Assembly (NCBI GenBank): GCA_003427395.1
Contig: BFEA01000499.1
Location: forward strand, 629,358 to 668,084
From: Chara braunii
Taxonomy: Eukaryota; Streptophyta; Charophyceae; Charales; Characeae
DNA length: 38,727 nucleotides
Direction: 5' to 3'
Numbering within the stretch: the stretch's first letter is position 1; each line of letters begins with the position of its first letter. The position numbers and the translations under genes were made by a program. The notes below the pieces were generated by a model. The model ran no database searches and had not been told where the DNA came from. It was given only the letters and a program-made list of their open reading frames with translations. Shown here piece by piece: positions 10,830 through 19,519 of the stretch.

Positions 10830-11953
10830 CCCCAACCCCCCCTGCCCACCCCACCCTTTCCTGTCTGTCTTTGCTACCCACCTGGCCCACGCTACCCGGA
10901 CATCAGTCACTTCGACCATCGCAGAAAACTGCACTCCATGACAGACAATTTACTGTAATTCCCCACAGCCCACCTTCCTCCCTTCGGGCTTTTTATCCCT
11001 TTTTTGAATTTTTCACTAAATGAACTTGAAATGTCGTTTTTCCTCAAACATCAAACTTCCATGCACTCCCGAGATGACAAACAGTGCGAGCGAATATAGG
11101 AAGAGTTGGTTCCACATGTACATTTGGAACGAACACGATGTCGATATGAGATATATTTAAAGAAACAAAAAAGGCAAGGGGGTATCGCAAGGAGAGCGTA
11201 CAGGCGAGATAGAGACACCGAACAGGGGTACGGAACTGTTTCCCCCGAGATAAAAAGAAAGGAGCAGGGACAGTAGCAATCCTTTATTCGCAATAATAAT
11301 CATTACGGGGGATTACCGAGGCAGCAGCATCCTAAGATGACGGCAATCAGGATATATGGGGGAAAAACACGACAGAAAAGAACTAGGGGGGAGAGAGAGA
11401 AAGAGAGCAGAACGGATATTTGGAGGGAAAAAAGAAGAAGAGAACGTGGAGGTGAGAGAAAAAGAGAGCAGAAAAAGACATGACGAAGCGTCGGATAAAA
11501 CACATAGTCAGGAGCGGAGGGACGGGGTCGTTTCCGCAAGGCTAGCACCTCCCTTCATGAATGGCCAGCGATTGAATGATACGGAAATGATATCTCAAAG
11601 AAATTTTAAAAAAACATGCAAGGAGGATAAAGTTGGACGCGAGTGCCGACTAGGATGAAAACAAGGATCAAGGATAGAGCATGAGGATGAAGTTGGACGA
11701 CAACATGAGGATGATAAAGTTAAGAGGGTAAAGCTGAAGAGGATAAGGTTAGCAGGGACAGAGCAATCCAAGAGGAGACCCCAAGGAGAAGAAAGCAGGT
11801 CTCTGCGTCAGCGCTGACGTCTTCCGACGGACGATCATGATATCTGTATTCGGGGCAACTTTCAGTCTAGATATGCTTTACATTGACTGTATGCTGAATT
11901 TAAGGAAAGAGCGGTAGTAACCCACGAAGCGAAGGGCCTAGTGCTGAGAAAGC

Positions 11954-12058
11954 CTACTGTCCCCTGAACACAACGCACCTCTACTGTGAATGTATACAAG
12001 CTTTCCGGTCCCGCACAGTCAAAATGACGATGTTATATTCGAGGGAGGGAAGACTATA
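11954..12058. mobile_element. MITE-like element 4 of the same family
   Basis: The left arm is CTACTGTCCCCTGAACACAA then CGCACCTCTACTGT. The right arm is a degraded inverted complement (ACGATGTTATATTCGAGGGA then GGGAAGAC). It shares the CAGTCTTCCC / CGAACACAACGCACC signature of the three other elements in this intron. Confidence 0.6.
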
Positions 12059-12363
12059 TGAGCAGAGAAAACAAGGGTCAAACAGCGGTAAATCCATCAG
12101 CCGGGGGAAGCAATCAATCAATGCCACAGTCTCAGGAGCGGTAAATCCTTCTGCCACGAGAGGGGATCAATCATTGGCATAATCTCAGTGTACCTGGCCC
12201 ATAAAGCAGGGAAGCGGGGAGCGCGTAATTGACGAAAGGGACCCCATACCCATAAAGTTCGTCATTTTGCAATTGAAAAAAAAAAAAAAAATGGCGCTCG
12301 CAAGATTGGAAGGATGGCATATGAAAAATACTTAATGCCAAATAGCAAATTGACAGGGCGGGA

Positions 12364-12425
12364 AAGACAGAAAGAGAGAGACAGACAGACAGACAGACGG
12401 ACAGACAACGAACAGACAGACAGAG
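12364..12425. repeat. (ACAG)n microsatellite
   Basis: AGACAGACAGACAGACAGAC-type sequence with interruptions. Confidence 0.85.
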
Positions 12426-13133
12426 ATGGGAGGAAGAAAGGATGGTGAGTTCAAAATTGAGAGGGTAAGAACGGAAAAGGAGCCTGAACCGCAGGGTTCT
12501 GTTTAAAATTTAAAATAAAGAAAAAAAAGAGGGTAAGAAAAATGGAGGAATGAGATGTGAAAGGCTTAGTCCAACGCAGAGACAAATTGTAAGAGAGAGA
12601 AAGAGAGAGAGAGAACTACCATAGGGAGCGAGAGAGAAACTGAAGAAATAGAGTTCCGAAGGGAAGAGAGAAATGCGAGGCAGAGATGCCAGGAAGAGAA
12701 AGGAGATGAAGCTACCGGTAGGTGATAGATGATCTCAGAGCTACCAGTGGGTTATACACAGACACGGAGAGAGATGCAGAGGTACGATGGTGGAGACGTG
12801 GGAGGGAAAAGCGGAGGGGGAGGGGGACAATTACTCAAATAATAACAGCTTCGCTAATTGTCGACCAAAAAAAAAAAAAAATCATAATTACGAAGGGCTG
12901 GCGTCAATGGTCCTTTGGTGATCTGACCTAACGGCGCGCGAGTCTTCCTGGAAGCGGGATTTTTTTGTCAAAACAGAGGGTGGATAATAGTCAGGACATT
13001 ACACAAAAACGACGAGGACGCCAGGAGGTAGAGAGATGGGAGAGCGGGAGAGAGGGAGAACGGATCCACAAAAAAATACAAAGCAGAACGAGGAAATGGA
13101 GAGAACCAGAGAGCTACCGGTCGATGAAGTGGT

Positions 13134-13440
13134 GAGAGAAAGAAGTGAGAGAGAGAAAGAGGGAGTGAGAGAGAGAGAAAGAGGGAGTGAGAGAGAGAGA
13201 AAGAGGGAGTGAGAGAGAGAGAAAGAGGGAGTGAGAGAGAGNGGGAGTGAGAGAGAGAGAAAGAGGGAGTGAGAGAGAGAGAAAGAGGGAGTGAGAGAGA
13301 GAGAAAGAGGGAGTGAGAGAGAGAGAAAGAGGGAGTGCGAGAGAGAGAAAGAGGGAGTGCGAGAGAGAGAAAGAGGGAGTGCGAGAGAGAAAGAGGGAGT
13401 GCGAGAGAGAGGGAGTCAGAAAGAGAGGGAGAGAGAGAGA
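13134..13440. repeat. ~22 bp GA-rich minisatellite
   Basis: About a dozen near-identical head-to-tail units of GAGAGAGAGAAAGAGGGAGT, with an N at 13242. The minus strand gives long Leu/Ser-rich frames that are repeat translations, not proteins. Confidence 0.9.
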
Positions 13441-13810
13441 TCGGGAATGAAGGGGAGAGGGAGTGAGAGAGAGAGAGAGACCCCGTGACAGAAAGGAGGT
13501 GCGGTAGTGGCGATGAAGAAGGGTGTGGGCCGAAGACAAAGAGGAGGGCAGAGAATGGTCACGCGGTAGCAGGAGACAAAAGGGTGAGGACGACAAAGAA
13601 AGAGTGAGCGGGGAGAGAGGGAGGTACAGATCATATATAGACGGACAGACAGAGCTTCGCTGCAGAAAGCGAAGGACAAGAAGCACGAAATAGAGAGCGG
13701 GAAGTACTGTGGAAAAATGAGAACTAGGCGGGAAATAACTAAAAAATCAGATACATAAAAGATTACCAGAGAAAGGAAGCCAAGAGGAGAAGTAAGAGCC
13801 AAAAAAAATA

Positions 13811-13914
13811 GTCCTTCGGGACATCCGTTAAAATTGGAACGATACAGAGAATGGTAGATTAGCAAATGGCCCCTGCGCAAGGATGACAAGCATAATCGAG
13901 GAATGGTCCAAATT
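13811..13914 (+). pseudogene. U6 snRNA retropseudogene (full length, A-rich tail)
   Basis: U6 snRNA is the spliceosomal RNA of the catalytic core. This copy covers the whole RNA, from GTCCTTCGGGACATCCGTTA through AAATTGGAACGATACAGAGA and CCCCTGCGCAAGGATGACA to GAATGGTCCAAATT. It has small insertions around GAGAATGGTAGATTAGCAAA and a CGCATAAATCGAG segment altered to AGCATAATCGAG. It is followed by an A-rich tail (AAAAAATAAAATAAAATAAA) to about 13939. An AAAAAATAG-like sequence flanks both sides as a possible target-site duplication. I see no TATA box or plant U6 upstream element at the expected distance, so a reverse-transcribed pseudogene is more likely than a working gene. Confidence 0.85.
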
Positions 13915-14079
13915 AAAAAATAAAATAAAATAAAAAATAGACAGAAGCATGGTTAGACAGAGAACAAGACCAACAACGAAGACAAGAGAGCTAGAGAGAG
14001 AGAGCCAGCCACGCAGACAAACAGACAAGAAGACGAACTCAATTGAGATTACAGGAATTTAGCACTGCGTGTATGTTTA

Positions 14080-14400
14080 AGTCCTCTGTGTCTGTGTGTG
14101 TACGTATCTGTGTGTCTCTGTGTCTGTGTGTGTACGTATCTGTGTGTCTCTGTGTGTGTGTGTGTGTGTGTGTGTTTACTGAGTGTGTGTCTGTGTCTGT
14201 GTGTCTGTGTGTCTGTGTGTGTCTGTGTGTCCGTGTGTCTGCGTGCCACACACCGGTCTGCCGCCGACGCGGCACACTTCTGTGTCTGTGTCTGTTTGTC
14301 TATGTGTGTGTCTGTGCGTCTGTGTACGTACACGTCTGTGTTTGTCTGGCCGTATGTGTCGGTGTCTGCATCTGTGCCTCTTGTGTACCTGTGTGCTTGG
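14080..14400. repeat. (TG)n / CTGTGTGT compound microsatellite
   Basis: Long TGTG runs interrupted by CTGTGTCTGTG and TACGTATCTG. A unique GC-rich island (CACACACCGGTCTGCCGCCG) lies near 14250. Translations are Cys/Val- or His/Thr-rich artefacts. Confidence 0.9.
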
Positions 14401-14542
14401 TATCCGCTAAATACGACTGCACAAACGAGGGGTGACCGTCACAGTGACAGACTACTGTGTCGTACTCCCACGGACTTCATCAGGAGGTTGTGTCAGCAGT
14501 ATGCCTGTGTGCGTTTGCGTGCTCGACTGTCCCCGAGGGGTG

Positions 14543-14543
<1 letters not shown>

Positions 14544-14582
<39 letters not shown>
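14544..14582. repeat. (GA)n microsatellite beside exon 1
   Basis: About 19 GA units, lying 25 bp inside intron 1 from its 5' splice site on the minus strand. Confidence 0.95.
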
Positions 14583-14586
<4 letters not shown>

Positions 14587-14606
14587 GGTTGACAAAAGAG
14601 ACTTAC

Positions 14607-15098
14607 TAAGCTGAAGCATTGACGAAGGCTCGCTTCGCTCTTGGGCTTCAGCTCAACATACCCGAAGCCTCTGCACAGAGCTGTCTCGACCCTGGAAGCC
14701 GCTTGGCCATCTGCAGCAGGGGAGGACGATCCGGCGGCGATGGCTGCTGAAGGCTCTTGACGGCCATGGATGCCGGCTGCTGTTGACGCGCATGGACGAA
14801 TTAGCGAGGCAGTTTGAGTGGATGGAGATGCCGAGAACACCAGAGAAGACAAAGGGATAGGGTAAGTTCTCTTCTCGGGAATGACGACAGCGTCCGTGAT
14901 CACACCGAACGAAGAAAACCGTTCCCTCAACTCTTCCGGTCGGATATCCTTAGGCAGACCGCCTACAAAAAGCCTAAGCTTCCCGCCATCGCTGTCGCTC
15001 AGAAATCCCCCGCCATTGCTGCAGCCATCACCATCCTTCTTGTTCCTCCCCCCACCGCCTCCCTCCCGGTGGGACCTCGTCTCGGACCCCGGCCCCAT
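14607..15098 (-). CDS. NOL8/ROS3-like RRM protein, exon 1 (N-terminus and most of RRM)
   Basis: First exon, 164 codons from the first in-frame ATG (15098) to a strong donor (AGCTTA then GTAAGTCTC). Residues 1-40 are a disordered Gly/Lys/Asp-rich leader. The RRM starts with RNP2-like LFVGGL (43-48) and helix PEELRERFSSFG. RNP1-like RGFGYVEL is at 143-150, then the second helix SEASLRQCFSL. The two RNP motifs are normally only about 30-35 residues apart; here a 66-codon Ala/Ser/Pro-rich stretch (77-142) sits in the loop. The protein should bind RNA and act in the nucleus or nucleolus: NOL8 is a nucleolar ribosome-biogenesis factor, and Arabidopsis ROS3 is an RNA-binding protein needed for active DNA demethylation. 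Which role applies here cannot be told. In-frame sequence extends upstream of 15098 but has no ATG that I found. Confidence 0.85.
14671..14868 (-). other. 66-codon insert or unspliced intron within exon 1
   Basis: This 198 bp stretch separates the halves of the RRM. Removing it exactly would give EKR followed by GFGYVEL, an ordinary RRM loop. Its 3' end is a good acceptor (GCTCTGTGCAG), but its 5' end reads AACTTACC rather than GT. It has no stop codon and is a multiple of three, so it could be translated, could behave as an exitron-like intron, or could use a non-canonical donor. Confidence 0.45.
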
Positions 15099-15674
15099 TC
15101 TCTCCCCTCTTCTCCGCTGCCCCAGACCTTTCTCTCCCGCCTCACAGCCTACTAACACCAGTGACGTTCCATCGCCGCCCAATTTCCACGTGGATGGGCT
15201 GGTCGCCCCACGCACCCCCCGCCATGGCTGCCTCTACCCTTTGCGCTTTTCCCTCCTCGGACAGCCTCCATTCCCGCGCCCCACTCCCGCCCCCCCCTTC
15301 CCTACCTGCCCTTCGCGAACGGGGCCGAGCCGCTACGAGGCAGGAAGCAAAAAAGACAAACCAAACCTAACGTACCCCCAACCCCTACCGCTACCATCCT
15401 CTCCGCCCGTACTCCCCGCGCATTTTCCCTGAGCTAAATTTTCCTAGCCTACGCTGCATCGCTAATGGCTACTTTATACCAGACCAGATAATGACTCACA
15501 TGCTTGGCGCTAAGCCTCCGAGCCTCTCTTTGCCGAGGCGGGCTCCCTCCTTGGCGCGCCGCGCTTTTTCTTTGCTCTTAGCTGGCGCCGCCCCGAGCCT
15601 CCGAATTTTTTTTTTTCTTATTTCAAATGGCTCCAAAAAAACATTTTCTTGTCCCAATTTCACCTCACACTACC
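15099..15674. promoter_or_regulatory. GC-rich 5' flank of the RRM gene
   Basis: This stretch lies directly upstream of the start codon on the minus strand and should contain the 5' UTR and promoter. It is GC-rich and C-rich on the plus strand, with no TATA box I can point to. CCGAGCCTC-type motifs recur near 15526, 15518 and 15592. No other gene is visible, and the boundary with the retrosequences to the right is inferred. Confidence 0.4.
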
Positions 15675-15690
15675 TACCTACCAGTACTCC

Positions 15691-15769
15691 ATTTATGCGT
15701 GTCATCCTTGCGCAGGGGCCATGCAATCTTCTCTGTATCGTTCCAATTTTAACGGATGTCCCGAAGGAC
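15691..15769 (-). pseudogene. U6 snRNA retropseudogene, 3' truncated, with 16 bp target-site duplications
   Basis: The minus strand reads GTCCTTCGGGACATCCGTTA, then AAATTGGAACGATACAGAGA, AGATTGCATGGCCCCTGCGC and AAGGATGACACGCATAAAT. It stops there, lacking the last ~23 bases of U6 and any A tail. It is flanked by identical 16 bp repeats, TACCTACCAGTACTCC, at 15675-15690 and 15772-15787, showing insertion by target-primed retrotransposition. One base of GATTAGC is lost. It is not expected to be functional. Confidence 0.9.
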
Positions 15770-15787
15770 AGTACCTACCAGTACTCC

Positions 15788-16095
15788 TAATTGTAGGCAT
15801 ACGGGGAACCCCGTAGCAGCCAGAACCGTGTTCACGAGAGAACATGCGGTGGGCGATACCCCCTAGGGGACAGCCGGCAGCATCAGGGACCATGCCAACA
15901 GGACCAATCCCTGTGCCTCCCCTCAGGTGGTGGGCTCCCCTACGAACATCAGCAGACTCTGCTCAATGCCGATCGGGGGTCTATCTCTAGGCGGCGGGCG
16001 CCAAGCATGCCCAGGAAGGTACATGAGGCCAATGGGGATTGAGCCCACGATCTCGTGAATGCCCCTTGCGAGCCTTACCAACTGAGTTAGGCCCC
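15788..16095 (-). mobile_element. tRNA-derived SINE-like element
   Basis: The minus-strand head (16095-16025) resembles a tRNA. It has GGGGCCT at the 5' end pairing with TGGCCTC at the 3' end, an A-box-like TAACTCAGTTGG, and a B-box-like GGCTCAATCCC with two differences from the consensus. The anticodon arm is not canonical, so a working tRNA is unlikely. The ~235 bp after it (15788-16024) are GC-rich, unrelated to tRNA, and may be the SINE body. No clear tail or target-site duplication was found, so the lower boundary is a guess. Confidence 0.55.
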
Positions 16096-16130
16096 TGGAT
16101 CAATGGCTCGATTTTTTTATTTATTTTTTT

Positions 16131-16197
16131 GGACCATTTCTCGATTTATGCGTGTCATCCTTGCGCAGTATCGTTCCAATTTAACGGATGTCCCGAA
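16131..16197 (-). pseudogene. U6 snRNA retropseudogene with internal deletion
   Basis: The minus strand reads TTCGGGACATCCGTTAAATT then GGAACGATAC. It jumps directly to TGCGCAAGGATGACACGCAT and AAATCGAGAAATGGTCC, losing about 22 internal bases (the AGAGAAGATTAGCATGGCCC segment). An A-rich tail (AAAAAAATAAATAAAAAAAT) follows at 16130-16111. Possible diverged target-site duplications (GCGAGCATTTG and TCGAGCCATTG) flank it. Its tail abuts the tRNA-like SINE head. Confidence 0.85.
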
Positions 16198-16267
16198 ACA
16201 CAAATGCTCGCTTTTCATTCGGCCTCAGCGTTATTTCGCCTGAGCTCAGTTCGTTGGCGCACACATC

Positions 16268-16441
16268 CACTGTTGAAAGCCAGTGCTGTGTCCGAATCCA
16301 GATGAACTGCTTCCCCTGGGCGCAATGTTGAGCCTGGATAGAAGTTTGATCAGGAACAAGTCGCACGTACTGTTGAAATTCGGGCCTGAGTGCGAATCAG
16401 CACCCCTGGCCGAAATTTTGAGCGCGGAGAGAAGGTTGATC
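16268..16441. repeat. Diverged ~100 bp tandem duplication
   Basis: Two copies start ACTGTTGAAA at about 16270 and 16370. They share CCTGGGCGCAATGTTGAGC / CCTGGCCGAAATTTTGAGC and end AGAAGTTTGATCA / AGAAGGTTGATCA. They differ by indels that are not multiples of three, so the open minus-strand frame across them is not convincing as a protein. Confidence 0.7.
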
Positions 16442-16913
16442 ATTCATGGCGGAATTTCGTGCCGACCTGTCCCTGAGCACCGACAGAACCCGAAAGGCCC
16501 GTTGACTGCCGTTACGCCTAATCGCGACAGTCGGGCAGCGGTAACCACAGGCCTGGCTCCTGCCAGCTGGTAATGCCAAAAAAAGGTAAAAGAACAGAGG
16601 ACGCCCACGTAAACCTGCAGAGCACAAAACGCCAGTCCCGCTGCCAGGTGCGCAGCGAACTGTGACCAGCTTGCGACGTGCTGTGTGTGCCCTGTTTTTC
16701 TCATGTCTCTTCTCTCAAATTTTTTATTTTATTTTTTTCCTTTGAAAAAAAAAAACTAAGCTATATTCTTCTCTCAATTTCACCTTTTACTAAGCCTATA
16801 CAGGGGATCCCTCCAAGCATAGCTACCTCCCACAATTCTGCTCCTACTTGATGAGGGGTAGGGGGAGGAGGGGGAAAAGAAAAAGACGAGGCGTAGGGGA
16901 TGATGAAAAGGGA

Positions 16914-17130
16914 GGTGCAGCGTATGAGCTCAGTGGGTAGAACACCGGTTGGAAATGCACATTGTGGCTTGAGGTTGTGGATTCAAAACCCTATGGAATC
17001 GTGCATTTTCACCAGTGAGCATTCACTGATTGTGCACACCAATCCCCTGGGCTGGTGCACGGTAAGAATTACATCCACTACCTGCACCACCCAGGGATTT
17101 AGTTCACGATTGTTGTACGTCGGGGCTTGA
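16914..17130 (+). mobile_element. Second tRNA-derived SINE-like element
   Basis: The plus strand has an A-box-like sequence (GAGCTCAGTGGGTAGAAC, 16926-16943). About 45 bp later comes a B-box-like GGATTCAAAACCC (16979-16991), the spacing of a tRNA promoter. The head (about 16914-16998) is tRNA-like but degraded. The following 130 bp to GTACGTCGGGGCTTGATT may be its body. No A tail or target-site duplication is obvious. Confidence 0.5.
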
Positions 17131-17194
17131 TTATGGGTGGGTTGCCTAAGGACAATGGCTAAAGGTTGTTCTGATGATCTCCCCAGCCTGGAAT

Positions 17195-17465
17195 ATCACA
17201 CATTGGTAACGTTTGAGATTATAGCGCACATCGTTGAGCAATGCTTACGGAAACATATGTATAGCCTATGGGCACGTACACAGCTAGCGGGTACACACCG
17301 CCTTCAGGCACACATATGGGATCACAAATTGGTAACATTTGAGATTATAGCGCACATGGTTGAGCAATGCTTACGGAAACATACATATAGCCTACGGGCA
17401 CGTACACAGCTAGCGGGTACACACAGCCTTCAGGCACACATACGGGTACATACACAGCCTTCGGG
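17195..17465. repeat. 136 bp tandem duplication
   Basis: Two copies begin near 17195 and 17331. They share TTGGTAAC.TTTGAGATTA, TAGCGCACAT.GTTGAGCA, ATGCTTACGGAAACATA and GGCACGTACACAGCTAGCGG. The distal part, with TACACAGCCT and GGCACA, repeats further in short form to about 17510. Confidence 0.9.
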
Positions 17466-17574
17466 CACAAGTATGGGCACATACACAGCCTACAGGCACA
17501 CACACACAATGTACACACAGACCAATGCCACGCTAGGGAGGGTCCGGGGCGTCTACTACATGCTTCAGTAGGAA

Positions 17575-17983
17575 CTGGTAGGTTGGATAGGGCACCAGAG
17601 CTGGGTAGTGATATAAGTTGCTCTGTCCGCCTAGCCTTGGGTAAGCTAGCACAGCCCGGACTTGTCCATGGGTGCTAGCCTGCCTAGACTTGGTGCTTAC
17701 ACCTGCTATTCAGTCCAAGTCACCCTCCAAGATGGGTAGAACCTCTCCGTGTAGGGGCTGGTAGTAGAATGTTTGAGCCTGGTGTCCGACGTTCCCACAC
17801 GACAAGGCTCGTTTGATTCCGCTTCAACCAGGACTGGGTAGGGATACAAGTCGCTCTGGTTGGGAGGATAGTGGGGATAGGGTATGCACTAGGAGCATTG
17901 ATGAGAGGATGGGTTGGGAGGTAGCCTCACAAAGGTAGTAATTGTCAGGATAACCAATGACTGATTGATACTGCAACAGGGGC

Positions 17984-17985
<2 letters not shown>
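17575..17985. other. Noncoding stretch with a weak direct repeat
   Basis: No gene or RNA is visible. CTGGGTAGTGATATAAGTTG near 17600 recurs in diverged form near 17830 (CTGGGTAGGGATACAAGTCG), indicating an old duplication of about 230 bp. Confidence 0.5.
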
Positions 17986-18034
<49 letters not shown>

Positions 18035-18197
18035 AAAGAAACTCGAGAGCACTATAAAACCCTATTCGGAGTAGCTTTCGGAGTTCGCCGAATCTTTCTT
18101 CGAGTCCGGTGTTTTTGCTAAGTTTTTCGTTACTGGTCCAAATGCGGCAAAATTGAACACAAGTATACCTTAAAGCCTGTCTCTTATACACATCTAN

Positions 18198-18230
<33 letters not shown>
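17986..18230. other. Suspected assembly artefact: poly(A), Tn5 mosaic end, N, poly(A)
   Basis: The stretch starts with a run of about 45 A (17986-18032), followed by 144 bp of otherwise unplaced sequence. Then come exactly the 19 bp Tn5/Nextera mosaic end CTGTCTCTTATACACATCT (18177-18195), an A, one N (18197) and a second poly(A) run. The mosaic end is a library adapter, so this is unremoved adapter or a mate-pair junction, not biology. Sequence on the two sides may not be neighbours in the real genome. Confidence 0.9.
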
Positions 18231-18231
<1 letters not shown>

Positions 18232-18599
18232 TTTGCATCAGACCCCCACTAGCGGCCCAAACCCTGCACCCACTAGGGTAAAGGGATGACAACATGCAAT
18301 ATCTGCTTCGCCATTAGAGTTAGCTATGTTTGCAAGGTTCAATGGACTCGTGTGCGGGGGGGTGGCCGACGGCAGTGGATGGCTGCTGCATAAACCTCTA
18401 TGGTTCAATCGGCCCATCGCTCAATGATGCATTATCGTAACGCGTTCTACCAAGAAAGAAGGTAGCCCCTTGTTACCGTGTCGGCGCAGGTAACTCTGCG
18501 TCAGGGTAGTAAATTTGCTTATTTCTCACTCTGTCTATGACCACAATGCAAAGGCGTACTTCAACTTGATAGTAAATGAAGCTCCTATGTAGAGGCGTT
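18231..18599. other. Noncoding stretch before repeat copy A
   Basis: No gene, RNA or clear repeat was recognised. Its left end follows the adapter artefact and is of doubtful placement. Confidence 0.4.
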
Positions 18600-19040
18600 G
18601 TTGAGCCCATTGGTCTCGCATGGAGGCCCTCTTGGCCACGTCACGCAAAATTCTGACATTTGTTGACACAAAGCATTTTAGGAGTAGTACCCCTCTGACC
18701 GCGTGCGCCAGCTATACCTCTCATGAGTTTCTATGACAGGATAGGACCTTATGAGGCATCATCATAACTTACCTTCACGTGCGGGAGTTGTCACCATTCC
18801 TGGGTAGGTGTATCCCCGTCGAGCTATTGGCCCACATACCGGAGTTTTTATGTGTCATCGTAGAGTTGGATCAGCCGAGGGCATTTCTCGTTTGCTGTAG
18901 TATAGGGGTTATGCGCAGCTAATGCCCGAATCGAATCCGTGCGCGAATCGACGTTTGAGACGTTGATTTTCGAAGCGCGACCGTACGTCGGTCGACTAGG
19001 ATGATAAGTCTAACCACACGATACTCATTCTAAAACCTTT
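18600..19040 (+). repeat. Repeat unit copy A (ends GTCGACTAGGATGA)
   Basis: The copy shares ordered blocks with 19520-19965 and 24380-24830 and with the complement of 35745-36190. The blocks are CCCTC..GGC.ACGTCA near the start, GTGCGCCAGCTATACCTC, AACTTACCTTCA, GTTGTCACCATTCC, GGTGTATCCCCGTCGAGC, GAGGGCATTTCTCGTT, and finally GTCGACTAGGATGATAAGTC then TAACCACA. There is no coding frame. It probably derives from the non-coding or LTR part of a retroelement. Confidence 0.7.
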
Positions 19041-19519
19041 TGCTTTTGGGTACAATTCGCTCCTAGTCTTTTTTTTCATTCGTCCCATAACTATTTCAAT
19101 ATTGAATAGTAGTCAAATGTCGCTAGCGAGACTTACCATAAGTAGCGCAAACACGCTGACGTTGTCATTATCATTAATCATATACGAAAACATGAACTCA
19201 CAGAATGACGACGTACTATGTGGTGTCGATGATCACACGGCCCTCAATCGTGTTTGGGATCGCATTGGACACTCAAGTATCAGTTGACGTGTGCGCAAAG
19301 AGGTTAATCTTTTAGAGTCGAATAATGGCGGATGCAGTTATGCACCCTACCCTTTTTCTGCACCTTATTGTAGAGATTAGGCAAGGTGACTTCAACGACA
19401 ATAGATTTCGGGCACTGGCATCAACCCCTCGATTATCTTATCGAGTGCATGCAGATCGTCAAGGGTTATGGGTCTACTCTCAACGGATGTTTGCGCTTGA
19501 CTGAGGTAGTTGCGTTGTC
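19041..19519. other. Inter-copy sequence with homology to the tail of copy B
   Basis: Blocks such as CATAACTATTTC, ACGAAAACATGAAC and TTTTCTGCACCTTATTGTA recur after copy B (20003-20200) as CATAACTGTTTC, ATGAAAACATGAGC and CTTCTGCACCTTGTTGTA. The tandemly duplicated unit is therefore about 0.85-0.92 kb, not just the 420 bp core. No gene was seen. Confidence 0.55.

Larger units (their letters stand above)
7201..14606 (-). other. Intron 1 of the RRM gene (7.4 kb)
   Basis: The intron runs from a strong donor (AGCTTA then GTAAGTCTC, read on the minus strand at 14606) to the acceptor at 7201. It joins RRM halves ending RQCFSL and beginning FNGCKW in phase 0. It has accumulated a tandem array, MITEs, a U6 retropseudogene, microsatellites and an assembly gap. 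I found no second gene. Stretches such as 8840-9280, 10850-11950 and 12060-13130 hold nothing identifiable beyond purine-rich bias. Confidence 0.8.

Noticed and set aside
13114-13889. Minus-strand Leu/Ser-rich frames of 157-190 codons
   Set aside because: They come from the GA-rich 22 bp minisatellite.
13811-13914. Functional U6 snRNA gene
   Set aside because: Insertions in conserved segments, an A-rich tail and no upstream TATA or plant U6 upstream element indicate a retropseudogene.
16025-16095. Functional tRNA gene
   Set aside because: The anticodon arm does not fold canonically and the B box differs from consensus at two positions.
17889-18191. Minus-strand 100-codon protein beginning YKRQALRYTC
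   Set aside because: Its start is translated from the Nextera mosaic end and its centre is poly-Phe from the poly(A) run.
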